A stretch of 64,000 bases of DNA. Source: Pleodorina starrii (lineage: Eukaryota; Chlorophyta; Chlorophyceae; Chlamydomonadales; Volvocaceae). The DNA is taken from positions 546,501-610,500 of the forward strand of contig BRXU01000019.1 of NCBI GenBank assembly GCA_030267565.1, in the 5' to 3' direction. Shown one piece after another: positions 10,324 to 23,300 of this stretch. Numbering within the stretch: position 1 is the first letter of the stretch; each line of letters opens with the position of its first letter. Under the pieces are notes generated by a model. That model made no database searches and had not been told where the DNA came from. It saw only the letters and a list, made by a program, of their open reading frames with translations. The translations under genes and the position numbers were made by a program.

Positions 10324-11370
10324 GGTCGCGGAGAAGTCGGCGGATGAGTACCGTATGTGGGATGGACTCGCTGCCCCCGTTTGCGGTGGCGGACCGCGTG
10401 CAACGGGCGACTTAACTGTTGCGTGACTCTCATCTGCCGATGGAGGGGGGGCTCCGCCTTCAGCAGCGATCCCTCGGCAATGGTCCGCCGCAGTAGTGAT
10501 GTGCAACAGTGTCGAGGGGGATTGCGTGCCGACCCACGGGACGTTGCTGCGGTGTTGGAAGACGTGTTGACCCAAATTTGACCGCCGGCCGTCATATGGT
10601 GTCCAATCCCCTTTCTCAATGTGCGTCAAGTTCGGAGTCAGCCCAAATGCACTTTTTCCTAATCGTTACTCGGAGAGCGCGCTTCGTTGGGACGTGGTGT
10701 TGTACAGTGTTTCCCGCCGCCTGCTCGGCTGCCCGCGTGTTAGACTCTGCCACCTCGCAGGCAATGCCCTCCATGCTCCCCTTCTCCGGCGATTCGTGGT
10801 CAAGTGCCAACGGGTTGGCATTCGTTGGTTTTTGTGATGATTCGGGACGGCCCCCACCTTCTCCGTTCTCCCCCCGCAATCCTGCGTCAGTCACCTGTGT
10901 CAGTCAGCCAGTCCCTAGCAGCCAGGGCTGATGAGCGATGGCGGCACCCGTCCTGCCAGACACGATACGTTGAGCACACCCTTCAGGGAAACACAACGAA
11001 AGCAAACGCCCATCCTGCCTCTTCCCCAACACACCAACATGCCGCCATCCATCCCGCTGCGCCATCCCCGCCCGCCCCCCTCCCGCGACGAGGGAGGAAA
11101 AGCTACCCGCCGCTGCGCCGCCGAACCACCCGACTGCCCACTTGCGATATGTCTCAGCAGCACCTGCACGCTAATGCGCTAATAAGGAGTCAACGCCGCG
11201 CCGCTCCCCCCACACACACCTGCGGGCTGACGCGGCTCTCCCCGGCTGCTGCTGCACGCATGGCCAACTCCCCAGCATCAAACGCGCCCTTGCCTGCCGA
11301 CCCCAAGCACCCAACCTCCCGCCCCAAGCTTCCCGCACCCGCCAATTCCCAACCCGCACTCGCGCCACGT

Positions 11371-14300
11371 CTACCGCACCGGCCCCCAGTCCCCCCCTGC
11401 ACCCGCCGCCGCCCCGCGCCCCGGCCTCACGCCCCGGCCACTCGCGAAGAAGCTGGCGGGGCGCTTCCTGCCGCCGCCTGCCGCACCACCCGTCGCCGAG
11501 CCCGGCAGCGTGCCGGTGCCGCCCTGCGTGGTGGCTGTGCCCAGGGACACCGCGGCGTGGCCCACAAAGGCCGCACCCGCCGCCGCGTGTGCGCGCGCCG
11601 CAGGTGGCCCCAGGGACGGCGCCGGCTCGTCGTCCTCCTCGTCGCTGGTGAGTGTGATGGCGTCGCCGCGTGTGCCCCGACCCGAGCCACGGGACTGCGA
11701 GCGGCCACCGCCGGGTGCAGCCACTGCGCCTGCCGCCAGCAACCGCCATTGGCAGTGCCAAGGTGGCGGCACGTCCCGGGAGTGACGGCGGGCGAAGGCG
11801 CCGCAGGGTATGCGAGGTCGTAGGGAAACGGGCGAGGGCGATGCGTGCGGGTTATGAAGGAGTGGGAAGCATTGGCGAGGAGGTAAGGACTAACAAGAGC
11901 GAGGCGATGCGGAATTGGGAGTCAGGCGTGGATGGGGGCCGCGGGATGGCAAGTAGGTGTGTCGAGGAGCAGGGGCAGGAGCGCCATAGGCCAGGGCCAG
12001 GGCAAGCCAAGGCGAGCGGGCGCGGACGCCATTCTGGAGGCCGTGTAAGGAGGCAGTGGGCGGGGAGCGCTGGCGCCACGCACGAGCGCCGCCGTCCGGC
12101 CTCCGGCCCCTGGCCGATTCACCCGACCATGCACCCGCCCACTGCGGACAGCGCGCCATGCAGACAACGGGATGCGACGGCTGCTCCCTCCCGCCCACCC
12201 TGCCTCCCGAAACGCGATGTGAGAGCGCCGCGAGAGCAGGCAAGCGGCGGTGTCAGTGACGTCTCACCCGCTCCCCGACCTCGTCCCCGGCCGGCAACGC
12301 TGCGCTTGGCCGCCGCCGCGGCGCCGCCCCGGCCCGCCGCCGCCTTGCCGCGCCCCCGTCCCGCGCTGGGCCGCGGCATGTCGTCCTCATCGTCCATATC
12401 CTCATCGTCCACGTCCTCCTCGTCGTCCTCGTCCTCAATGCCCTCGCGCGCGTCGCTGCCTGCGGGTCGAGCGACAACAGCACCGCCACACACACACACA
12501 CACCTTGAGCTGCACCGCACCCGCCCGCCAGAAAGGCGAAACCAGCCAGCGAGCAGCCCAGCTTGCTTGTCCAATCCCCCGGTCAAACCCCCGGTCGCCA
12601 GGCGGCGGCGGGCGGCGTCCGGAGCCCAAGAGGACGCCAAGTGGCTCGTTGTACGATTTCCAGACATCTCAAAAACGCAACAGCCGCCAGATACGCTATC
12701 TGCGGAGGGTGCCTTGAGGCTCCCGCTGCCGGTTACCACAGTTGGCGCCCAAACTCAGCCGCCGCTGCCAGATTCGAATTCAGGCGGCCGGGGACGGGAT
12801 TCGGGGCCCCCTAGGCTCTGCCCTCAAGCCCCGGAGCGGAATTCATCCCCAGCGGGTACGATTGCCGTTGCGCCTTGACACCCCTCTCCCCCTCCCCTTA
12901 CTGGGCCCCGCGGCCGGCTGCTGAGAGCTCCCTGCCTCATTTCCACCGCAGCGACACCGTACTGAGCTAATGACTTTTATCCACCTCCCCGCTGCCTCCC
13001 CGCTGCCTCCCTGATGATATCTTCAACTTGCATCCGAACCCCCCGCCCACCCGCCACCCACCATCGTCCTCCTCCTCTGCATCCGAGTCATCCACCCGGT
13101 AGCTCTTGCGACCCGCGCCAGTCGCCGCGGCGCGCGTGCTGCGAGCCCGACCGGGCGTAGCCGCCGCCGCCGCGCTGCCACGGCCGCCCGCGCCGCGCCC
13201 CAGGGCACCTCCTCCCCGCCTGGCAGCATTCCGCACCGGCTGCGGCTGCTGCTGCTGCTCGTCCTCCAGGTCCTCTATCTCGTCCCGGTCGTTGTTTTCG
13301 TTGTGGTTGACGACGTCCGCCATCTCGACGTCGCTGTTGTGGCCCCGGGCACCCGCACCCCTGGTGGTGGCGGAGGTGGTGGTGGTGGCGGTGGCGGTGG
13401 TGGTGGTGGTGTGGAAAGGGCACATGGGATGGTGAAAGCTTTGCGGTTGAGAGGTAAAACGTGCAAAAGCTCTTCCACACCGCCGCCGCCGTCGCCATCG
13501 GGGCTTCCGTTCCCCCGAGCCCCGGACCAGGGACTCAACGCGTGCCGCCATCCAGATTCAAACACATGATGCCTGGCTCGCGCGGCGGGAGACGAAGCGC
13601 CGCTCCGCCGCCGCGGATCTGCGGCCGCCCCCAACAGGGGGAGGGAAGCGAGCCCCACACCTCCCTCGCCACCCTCACCCAGGCCCCGCCTGCAGACATG
13701 CAGAGGCCTCCATCCCCCACCGGCACCGGCACCGAAACCATGACAGCTCCCAATCCAGCCCCGCACACCGCGACACCGGGCCGCATGTGCCCCCGCGCTG
13801 CCTACCTCGCGCCGGCCGCCGCCCTGCCTCCTCGCCCCCGAGCCGGCGCCGCTGCCGGGCCGGTGCTCGCCGGCTGCAGAAAGGCGTCCAGCGTTCCTCC
13901 CGCCCCGCGGCCCCGGCCCCGGGCCAGGCTGCCCGCCAGGCTCTGCTGCCGGCCGCCCCGACCCCGGCCCCGCCCCCGCCTGTGCCCGGGTCGTGCCACG
14001 GCGCACAAACACACAGGGGGGCGTCACCACGCGGGGCTTAGTGACAGGCTGCTGCAGGTTAGGCTAGGGCATATGGAGGAGGAACGCCCGCGCGGCGCGC
14101 TGTGGGGGTGTGGTGTGCACTCAGGGATACGGCAATTGGGTTGGCGGCCCGCACTTAACGGGAAGGGCCAGACACGGCTGCCATCACAGGCTGTGCCGCG
14201 GGCGTCCCTACCATGGGAATTGAGAAGGCGGCCGGGCCTCATGCGGCCTGACTCCTGGCCTGCCCCCCCCTGCGGTATCGTTCTTCTTACTCTCCCTGCC

Positions 14301-17300
14301 CAGCTTACGCCGGGTACGCTAGCGGAGCGGGACGGCAGTGCTCCTCCCACCGCCCACCCCACCCCACCCACCCACCCGGTCGTGGTGGTGTTGGTGGCTG
14401 CCTGCGAGGGGCCGACGCCAGCGCCCGCGTCCGCCATGTGCTCGTCCATGCCGCCGCCGTACGCTCCCGTACCTCCGCCGCCTCCGCCTCCTTGCGTGAT
14501 GCCCGCCTCCAGTGCCGACAAGTCCACCCCGTCCTCGTCGCCTGAGGGGGGGGGGGTGGCATGTGGCAGGCACCACCACCACCACCACCATGCGGTGGCG
14601 GCATCAGCTGGGTTAAGAGCTGGTCAGCGCCCGTGGCCCACCCCATCCTCATCATCAACAGCAGCAGGTGTAGCCATGACACCACCCAGAACAAACACAC
14701 CTCGTGGGGGGGGAGGGGCTGTAACGACTTTCCGCGGCGCCAGTGCGGCGACAGGTCTCTCAAGGCAGTAGGGTGGCGGTGTGCCACACGGAGGGTCTCC
14801 CTGTCGTGTTTGTAACACCAAGAGGGGGCACTGGTGGTGCGGAGAGCTGGCCACGGCGGGCGGACAGGCTCCGGTCCCCTCCCCCTTCCCCCCGGTGGAT
14901 CCCCAGTGGGAGCCGCACCCAACACCAACACCACCTCGAACCGCACCGAACCGCACCCCCACACACCTTGCGTCAGTATCCGCTGCCGCCGCTGCTGCTT
15001 CCGCCGCTCCACTCCCGCCCGCACAGCGCCCATCAGCTCCTCCTCCTCGCCCCCGCGCCCCTTCTTCACCACCGGCACGCCTGTCGCCTCCGCCGCCCCT
15101 GCCTCGCCGCCCGCGCCCGCCTCCCCTGCCGCCGCAGCAGCTGCCGCCGCCGCCGCCGCGTTGCGCGTCTCCTCCAGTGCTGCCTCGATGCATTGGGTCA
15201 GCGCATTCTGAGGGACAGGGAAAGAGAGAGGGAGTGAGGGAGAGGGAGGTTGAGGAAGTGGGGGGACCAGCCGGCCGCCCCAACAGCCAAGTACCGGAGC
15301 CGGTCGAGATGGAGGAGGCCCGTCACGGCCCGGACCCCCGCGCCAGTAAGCGGGGGCCGGAATCTTAAGGGGGGTGCGCAAGCGGGAATGCGGGAAGCGG
15401 GCCACCACGCGCCAAGAGGGGGAGTGGTTCATACCACCAGAGTCCGGTGTGCATGACGGCCGATCCGGGTGGTGGTGGTGGTGGTGGTGGTGGTGGTGGT
15501 GGTGGTGGTGGTGGTGGTGGTGGTGGTGGTGTGGGTGGTGGTGGTGTGGGTGGTGGTGGTGTGGGTGGTGGTGGTGTGGGTGGTGGGGGGGGGGGTGGAG
15601 GGACAGTGGTGTGGGTCAGGGGACGACCTCCTCGATTCTGCGGTTGTCCGACTCCCAGCCGGGTCGAGCCCCTCCCCCTCCCCGCTGTCCGCTCCCCCGG
15701 ATCACTGGATCACTGGACACACCCCAACGGGACACACCCCGTGTCGCCGCCACCCCCCGGCCCCGCCCCGCCCCCGGGGATAACCCCCAGCCCCGGTGTC
15801 GTACCTTGTCATCCTTCTCCACAAAGTTGTGCAGCGCAATGGCCAACTCGTCGTCTGGCAGCACCTGACAGCACGGAGGGAGGGGGGAGGGGAGGGGCGG
15901 TGAGGGGAAGGGTTATGTGAGGGGTGAATTGTATCAGTCAAGAGGTGAGGGGCCAAAAGCCAAGGAGCTGCTGCTGCTGAGCTGACTCACAAAGTAGTGG
16001 CTGGCGGGCGGGCGGGCGGAGGCGGGAAGGGCAGGGTTGGGAGGATGGACATGGCTGAGGAGTCAGGTTGGGAGCGTGGCAAGGAGGCATGGTGGGTTGG
16101 TGAGGTGAGGTGCGGTGAGGTGAGGTCCTGTTCAGGTCGAGGTCGGGTAACTGCACACTGCGCTGACATCCCAGGAAAGGTGAGGCGGGGCGAGGCAGGC
16201 GAGGGAGGCACTTCACGTCGCCAACCGCGCACCTTCGCGGCCCCCACAGTACGCTGCGCACCCCCGCCCACGCGCCACGGCCTCGTGCCGCCCCGCTTCC
16301 TTCGTGCCGCCCACCAGGCAGTCAGGCCTCGAAGCCACGGCCTTCGCCTCACACGGCAGGTGAGCGCGATCCGCTGCAGCCAATGAACCCCAAGCAACAC
16401 CCCCCCCCAAAACACACAGCACTTGATATGCCACCGAAAAAACACCTCCCAGAAAACCTAGGCAAGTGCTTTACGGCCACAAACGCGCCGACACACCGTT
16501 ACACCGTTACACCGATACACCGATGTGCCGCTACCCTGCCCGCCACAACCTCCGGCGGATACCTTTCCCGCCGTGTCCGCCCGCCCGACCATGACAACCA
16601 CACCGCACCCTCCCTGAAGCGCACGGCCCCCACAACACACCGGGCCCGAATGCACACCCCAGTTCGACACCCTCCCCCAAGCGGCGCCCCACCCACCCAC
16701 CCACCCACCCACCCAAAACACATCACCGACAGCACCGCAATTAAGGTGCCCCCGGCTGCATACCATCCCAGCCCTCCCCCCTCCCCACCTGCCTTTCGCC
16801 TCCTTGCCGTCGTACGTTTTGCCCATCCGTATCCCTTTCTTCTCTGCCCCGCCGCCCCTTCCTGCCCTCTTTTGCGCCGCGTCGCCGCCCCAGCTCCTTC
16901 GTGGGTTTATGTGTGTATTGCCTTGCTTGCCTGCCTGCTCGCTCCTTCCTTCGCTGCCATTGCCGTTGCCCATTGCCGTTACTCACGCCCTTTTTCCTTC
17001 GAAATCTTCCCGCTTCGCTTCCTCCATTGAGCGCAGGTGAGTCTACAATATGTCGGGTTGTTCTGTCCGGGCGTTCGTGCCGTTCTTGTGCTGTCGCGTG
17101 TAATCGTCCGTCTGGGTTGGTCTGGCGGCGACGCGGTCGCAGCGTATTTTCAGCTCGGTAAGGTTACAGGTATGTTCGGTAAGTATTACTGGGTTCTGGG
17201 TCCGTTCGCTAACGCCGTCTCCGTCTCCGCTGCGGTATCACTTTATACTCCCCACCTACCCCCTCTCCACCCCCTCACCTCCAGTGCGTTCGGCCCCAGG

Positions 17301-20300
17301 TGCTGCCGAATGAGGTCCTCGATGCGGCTCTGATCCAGAGCCTCAGGCCGCAGATAGCCGCCCTCCTCCTCCTCGTAGCCGCCACCCGCAGCGCTGCCGC
17401 CCTCGCCCTCCGCCTTCACCCTGGGACCAACCAACCAACCAACCCACCAACCAACCAACCGAGCGACAGACAGACCGAGGTGGTTGGGTCAGCAAACGAG
17501 CCGAGCAGAGCAGAGCAGAGCAGAGCAGAGCAGAGCTGACAACACGCGGGGGGCGGGTGGAGTATCCGGGCAAAGGGAGCGGGTCCCTCCGAAGCTCCAC
17601 AGTGCGGCTGTGGACCTTCGCAAAAGCCCCCTCCCCCCCCCGCGGTCCATCTCGTGCCCCTTCCCCCCCTGGAGGGACGCGACAACGAAACGTCCACAAC
17701 CCCCTCCACCGGTCCCTCCGCTGCGGTGCCTCCTTTGTTAATACCGGTACCCTAACAGCCTGACACACGCATCTTCCCTTGCGAGGTGGGTGGGGTGGGG
17801 GAATTCCACTTTGGCACGGTACGCTCCCACATCTCCCCGAACCGATCCCTGGGCCCCGACCCCCAGTCGCCCAGCCCCCGCCTCACCCCTCAACCCGCCC
17901 CCACCCAAAGAGCCCCCTACACACCCACACCACACACACCCTTCCCTCGTGCGCTCACTTGCGTGTCGCCGCCTTGGTCCACTGCAGCATGTCGTTGGGG
18001 TTGGCCACCTTACCCACGAAGCGCTGACCCAGTCGCTGGGCGTTGACGGTGGAGAAGCCCGTGTAGTCCACCCTCAGACGGATGAGGGGCAGGCGGGGGA
18101 CCCCCTCGCTGCCGGGTGCACCGCCACCAGAGGCACCGGGGTCGGCCGAGGGCAGCTGCAGCGCAGATGCGGCGGCTCGAGTTATCATCTCCTGGATCTG
18201 AGGGAGGGAGGGGGGCGGGGAGGTGGGGGGCGGGGGTTGGTGGTGGAGGTGGTGCGTGTGTTGGAGGGGTGGAGTTGCAGCTGGGTGACCGGAGCTGGGC
18301 GGTGGACGGTGGGAGGTGGGCCAGTGCCGGCAAGGTAAGGAAGGGCTGGGGATGGGGTGGGATGGCGTGGGGCCCCATCCGGGCTGGCACGCAGGCATCT
18401 TGCCTCATGCCCGCCTCCTCCCTCGAGCGCGCCCTCTCCCCGCCCCTCGCCTCCTCTCCCCACGAGCTTGACCTCGCCTGCCCGCGGCGCAACCCAGTAC
18501 AGCCCCCTACGCCGCACCTCAGCTTAGGCCACAAAGCTCTGCCCAGCCGATCTAACCGTCTCAACCTGCCCCGCCCCGACCCATCCCACAGCGCCCCGCC
18601 CCATCCCGCACCCCGCCCGCCCCGTCCCGCACCCCGCCCCGCCCCCCGCTGGGCTCTGGGTCCGTTCGCTAACGCCGTCTCCTTCTCCGCTGCGAACTTT
18701 TCTTTTTAACCCCCCCCCCCCCGCCCCCCCCCACCTTGGCTGCCAGGAAGTCTGCGACCCCCTCCGCGTCCTCGGGCCTCAGCGGCGGCTTCGCGTCCTT
18801 CAGCGCCACGAACTCGAACTCGAAGGGCCTCACGGTGCGCAGTCGGAACTTCTGCAACCGGAACTGGGCGGCCTTAACCTCCAGAAGCAGTGCGTGCTTG
18901 GGCCGGGACTCGCCTGGGGATGGGGCCAGGTGGAGTGGGGGCGGGGGCGGGGAGGTGAAGTGAGCAGGACGTGGCGGGGCAGGGCAGGGCGGGGCATTGG
19001 AGGGCAGGGCGGGTAGAGGAAATCAGGCTGTAGAGGAACGCTGAGAGCTGACAGGCGGGTCGGGGCTGGGCGGGGGCTTGAAAGGGCGCGATGCGTCGTC
19101 GGTCGGTCGCGGGGCGGGGCGGGTGTGAGGGGCCAGCGGGGCAGAGGGATTTGCAGCGGAGGGGCTGTGCCGGCATTGGGCAGGGGGGCTTGCAGCAGCT
19201 CATGTCGCCGCCACAACCCCGGCTGGAAGTGCGGGGACGGAGGGGACGGAGGGGACAGGCGGATAGCCTTTCTACCACGTTAGACCGGCAGTGAGGGGGG
19301 TGCGGGCGTCGCAGGGTGCATCATCGTAGCGGTGGCCGCCGCCGCCGACCGGGCAACACCGCTACACGCGGCCGCAGTGATGTGCTCTCATGCATCGGTG
19401 ATCTCGGGACGCCTTCGGATGAGCACCACCACACCATCGGGGTTCCCGGCGTTCCCCCACCAAGCCACCACTCCTTCCCTCCCTCCCTCGAGCTGCTGCA
19501 TCCTCCGCTTTCCTTTCTGCCCTCGAAGACCAGTCATCCAGCCAGCCCCACCTATCCTGCGCACCCACCCAACCGGCCAGCCACCCAGCCAACCGCTCCC
19601 CCGCTGCGCCATCCCCCCCCACCCCCCACCCCCCCAACCCAGCGCACAACCCACCCTCCGACAGCGCAGTCGCCACTGTGGATCCGGGCTGCACCACGTA
19701 GCGCCCCTCGCCCTCGCCCCGAATGGGCACCGCGTCGGGCCTTTGGGGGCGGAGGGGGCGGGCGGGAGGGAGGTGAGGCAGGCGCAACGGGGGGGAGGGA
19801 TTGCTTGGGATGAGCAGTGGGGGCAGCCGTGTATCGGCGCTGCAGCGCGGGGGCAGCCGGGCGCGGACCCCAGGAGGGTGAACGCCAAGTTTTCAGGTCC
19901 GAGTACCCGTGCCGACCCTTTCCTTACATCTTCCCCATCCGCCATTTCCCGCCTCAGCCCCCCACCCCCCGAGCCAAAAGGTCCCTTCTTACCTCGTCAT
20001 CAGTGGTCTCCCTGTCCTGCCCTGCCCTGCGCTGCCTGCCTCCCTCAGCTCAACCCGTCCCCGGCCCTGTCCCCTTCCCCCTTTCCCTATACATTTTCCC
20101 CCAGACTGCACTCGCGCGCTCTCCTCCGCTCCGCAGCCTCCTCCAACCCAGCACACATGCTGTGTCCCTTTCCCACTCGGTATTCCCCGCCTACATCCCC
20201 GCCCCGCCCCTCCCCCTACACCCCCCTCCCCCCACAGTAACCCCTTCTGCGCCCTCCCTCCCTCCCTCGGCCCCCGGTGCCCCTTCCTCCCTCCCTCCCC

Positions 20301-23300
20301 TCCCCCCCGCTGCGGTCTCATCTTCACCCCCTCCCCCTCCCCTCCCCCCTCAGCCCCCTCAGCCCCCCTCACCTGCACTCGTGTTCGTGTCCCCACACCG
20401 CCAGGTCCAGGAAGGGCGGCAGGTGCTCCTCCCGCACACAGGCCTTGGCGAAGGCGGTGTGCTGCACCCGGTTCTGGTGCAACACGAACATGTTGACCCA
20501 ACCGTCGGAGGGGTAGCCGGGGCTGGAGGCGGGCCGCTGCCACTGCACGCAGCCGGGGGTCTGGAAGGAGCGGCCCAGGCGCTCGTCCCGGATGTTGCCC
20601 AGGCCGTACATACACAGCCGGGTGGCACCCTGGGGAGGGGAAAAGGGGCGGGGAGGGGAGAGGGGAGGGTAAGAAAAGAGATACCGCAGCGAAGGGAGAG
20701 GATACGGCGGGGGGAGGGGCAGGGGGAGAGTATATAACAGCTCAAAGAGGAGGAGGGGGAGGAGGACGAAAAGGGAAGAGAGGCACCGGGACGGGTGCAG
20801 GGCGCGGGGTGGGTGGGTTGGGTTGGGTTGGATATTGGATCGCTTGCCGAGGAAAGGGGTGGCGGGCGATGGGGACAAGGCACAACTCGACGGCGACCTG
20901 CGCGCTGCCAGCGACTGTCCCCGCGCCCGTGTCCGTGTACCCGCCAAGCAGCTCCAAGAGCCAGTTGGCCACACACACACACACCGAAACACAAGCCGGC
21001 TTGGGAGGGCAGCCAGTCAGGCGGGCAAGGTGGCTGACGCATCAGTCTCGGCCGCAGCGTTTTGATTTGCGCCACGTATGGCCATGCGCCGCCATGCGCC
21101 ACCCAGCACACCGCACCGCACTGCCCCCTGCCCCGCACTGCCCTGCACTGCCCCGCTGCCGGTCCCGCCCACCTTCTCGATGAGGACGGGCGACAGAGTG
21201 ACCTGCGCGGCGCCACTGCCCACCAGCGGCTGAGGAACCCACCCGGGTTGAACGTGGGGGAACATGGAGGGGGAGATACGGAGATGGGGCGGCAGAAAGG
21301 AGGGTGGGGGGAGGGGAGGCGGTCGGCGCGGGACGAGTCACGTCGTGGCCAATGCGCAGTGCCAAAAACGCACGCTGTGCACTGTAACTGGAGGGGGCTG
21401 CGTCCCCAACTCCGGCCGGGGGCCGCTCTCCGGAGCCGCTTCCCCGGCTTGGCCCAGAAGCAAGAGGGTGCTTGTTGCCCTTCCACGCCCTTCCAAGTTC
21501 GCAGTTGGCATCACGTCTTGTCTTGTGTGGTGCCCCTCCTCCCCCGTCATGGCACCCGCTGTTACGCCGCACACGCCGTCCCCAAACCCGCACGACCACA
21601 CATGCGTACCAGACAGCACCAACACACATGCACCAACCAGCCTTTCGTTGCATGCACACTCAAACTCACACGCACACGCACACGCACACGCACACGCACA
21701 CGCACACGCACACGCACACGCACACGCACACGCACACGCACACGCACACGCACACGCACACGCACACGCACGCATGAACACTCACACGCACACGCCATCC
21801 GAATGGAGCCTGCACACGTGACTGCGGTGCACCCGCCCATCCCCCCCCCACACACACGCGCACGCACATACAGGCAAGCAAGCACCGGAAGCACAGCGCC
21901 AGAGCATGCGGTCCCGCCGCTGCCCGGCTGGCGCCCCGCTGCCCGGCTGGCTCCCCGCTCCCCGCTCACGCACGTGTTTCCCAAAGTAGTTGACGAGGCC
22001 GGTCTGTGAGAGGATGTCCACCGCCGACAGTGAGTCCTGGCCGGAGGGGTCATCATGGTTGCCGTGGATGGTGAACACGGGCAGACCGATGTTGAGGTTG
22101 GGGTTCTCGAAGTTGACGCGGCTGGCGGGGACGACAGGGCAGGGAGGGTGGCGGGGCCGATGGGGCGGGGCGGGCCGATAGGGACAGGGTGCGGGCGGGG
22201 GCGGGGGCGGGGGCGGGGGCGGGGGCGGGGGCGGGTGTAAGCAGAGTCTTAGGGGTTAGGGGGGTAAGGGGCGGGGGGCGGGGGAGAGATGGGTTCACAC
22301 AGCACGGGGCAGGACACGACAGGACAGGACAGGATCGGGACGAGCGTTGTGATTCTAACGTACTTTGGAGACCTGACGTTGTGAGCGTGTTGCGAGCGTA
22401 AGGCGCAGGCGGAAGCGCGGAGGGAGCCCTCCCTCCGGGCCCCGGTTTGCACCCGAGCAGGCCCCGCTGCTGCCCCGCTGCCGCCAAAGGCCACCCCGAG
22501 GGAGTTGGCCGCCGTCTCCTTTCTCCGCCGCCACCACCTACACTCCCTCCCCGGAGCACCCAGCCGCCGCAACGCCCTCCCTCCCGTTCACGGGCTCCGG
22601 CCTGTACGTGGATAACCCCCCTTAGACCTTGACCTGGACCTGGACCCGGACCTACCCCGACACGAAATTGACTCGCTGGTCCGACAGTATCCTGAAGCGC
22701 ACCGGCCTGTCGTTCAGGCAGTACTTTGAGAAGAGGTGGATGGCCTTGACCAGGGTGCTGCGGCTGGGCTTGTTCTCGTGGAACAGGTCTCCCCCCAGCA
22801 GCACCATGTCCACCCGCTTCTCCACCGCCAGCTGCAGAACCTCCTCGAAGGAGCGGAACGAGTCATCGCGCCGCGTCTGATCCTTCTCCCACACGCCCTG
22901 ATTTGGTTGGCGGGCGAGGGCGGATCCGTGGAGGGAGGGAGGGAGGGAGGGAAGGAGGGAGGGAGGGGAGGGACTGGAGGAAGCGCAGCGAGGGGTGAGG
23001 GAACGGGGGGAGACACGTGCTGGGGGAAGGTTACGGGGGGAGTGGGTTTGATAGGGGTTGAGGTAAGGGGATTGGGTGGGGCCGTCGTGTGTGTGTTGGG
23101 GGGGGAGAGGGACGGGGGATTCCACGGAGATGCGCGAGGAGGGGGGAGAGGTGCGATGGCGGCGGGGGCGCGTCAAGCGGCAGGGGACCCCTACAGTTGC
23201 ATTGCATCAGCACCCACGTGTGTTGGTACGTGGACACCAACTGTTGCCTTCTTCCCTCCGCGACGCCGTGCGACTAACACGACTCCCGGAACGCAGCGTC

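Noticed and set aside
10804..12878. Two long plus-strand frames of 339 and 402 codons
   Set aside because: They run antisense to the last MRE11 exons and the 3' region in very GC-rich DNA. Their residues are Arg, Pro, Ala and Ser without conserved motifs, while the minus strand gives a phase-consistent Mre11.
21666..21771. Possible CRISPR-like or satellite array
   Set aside because: The unit is a perfect 6-base repeat with no spacers, so it is a plain microsatellite.
21472..21821. Thr-His and Thr-Arg repeat proteins
   Set aside because: They are translations of the CACACG microsatellite inside an MRE11 intron.
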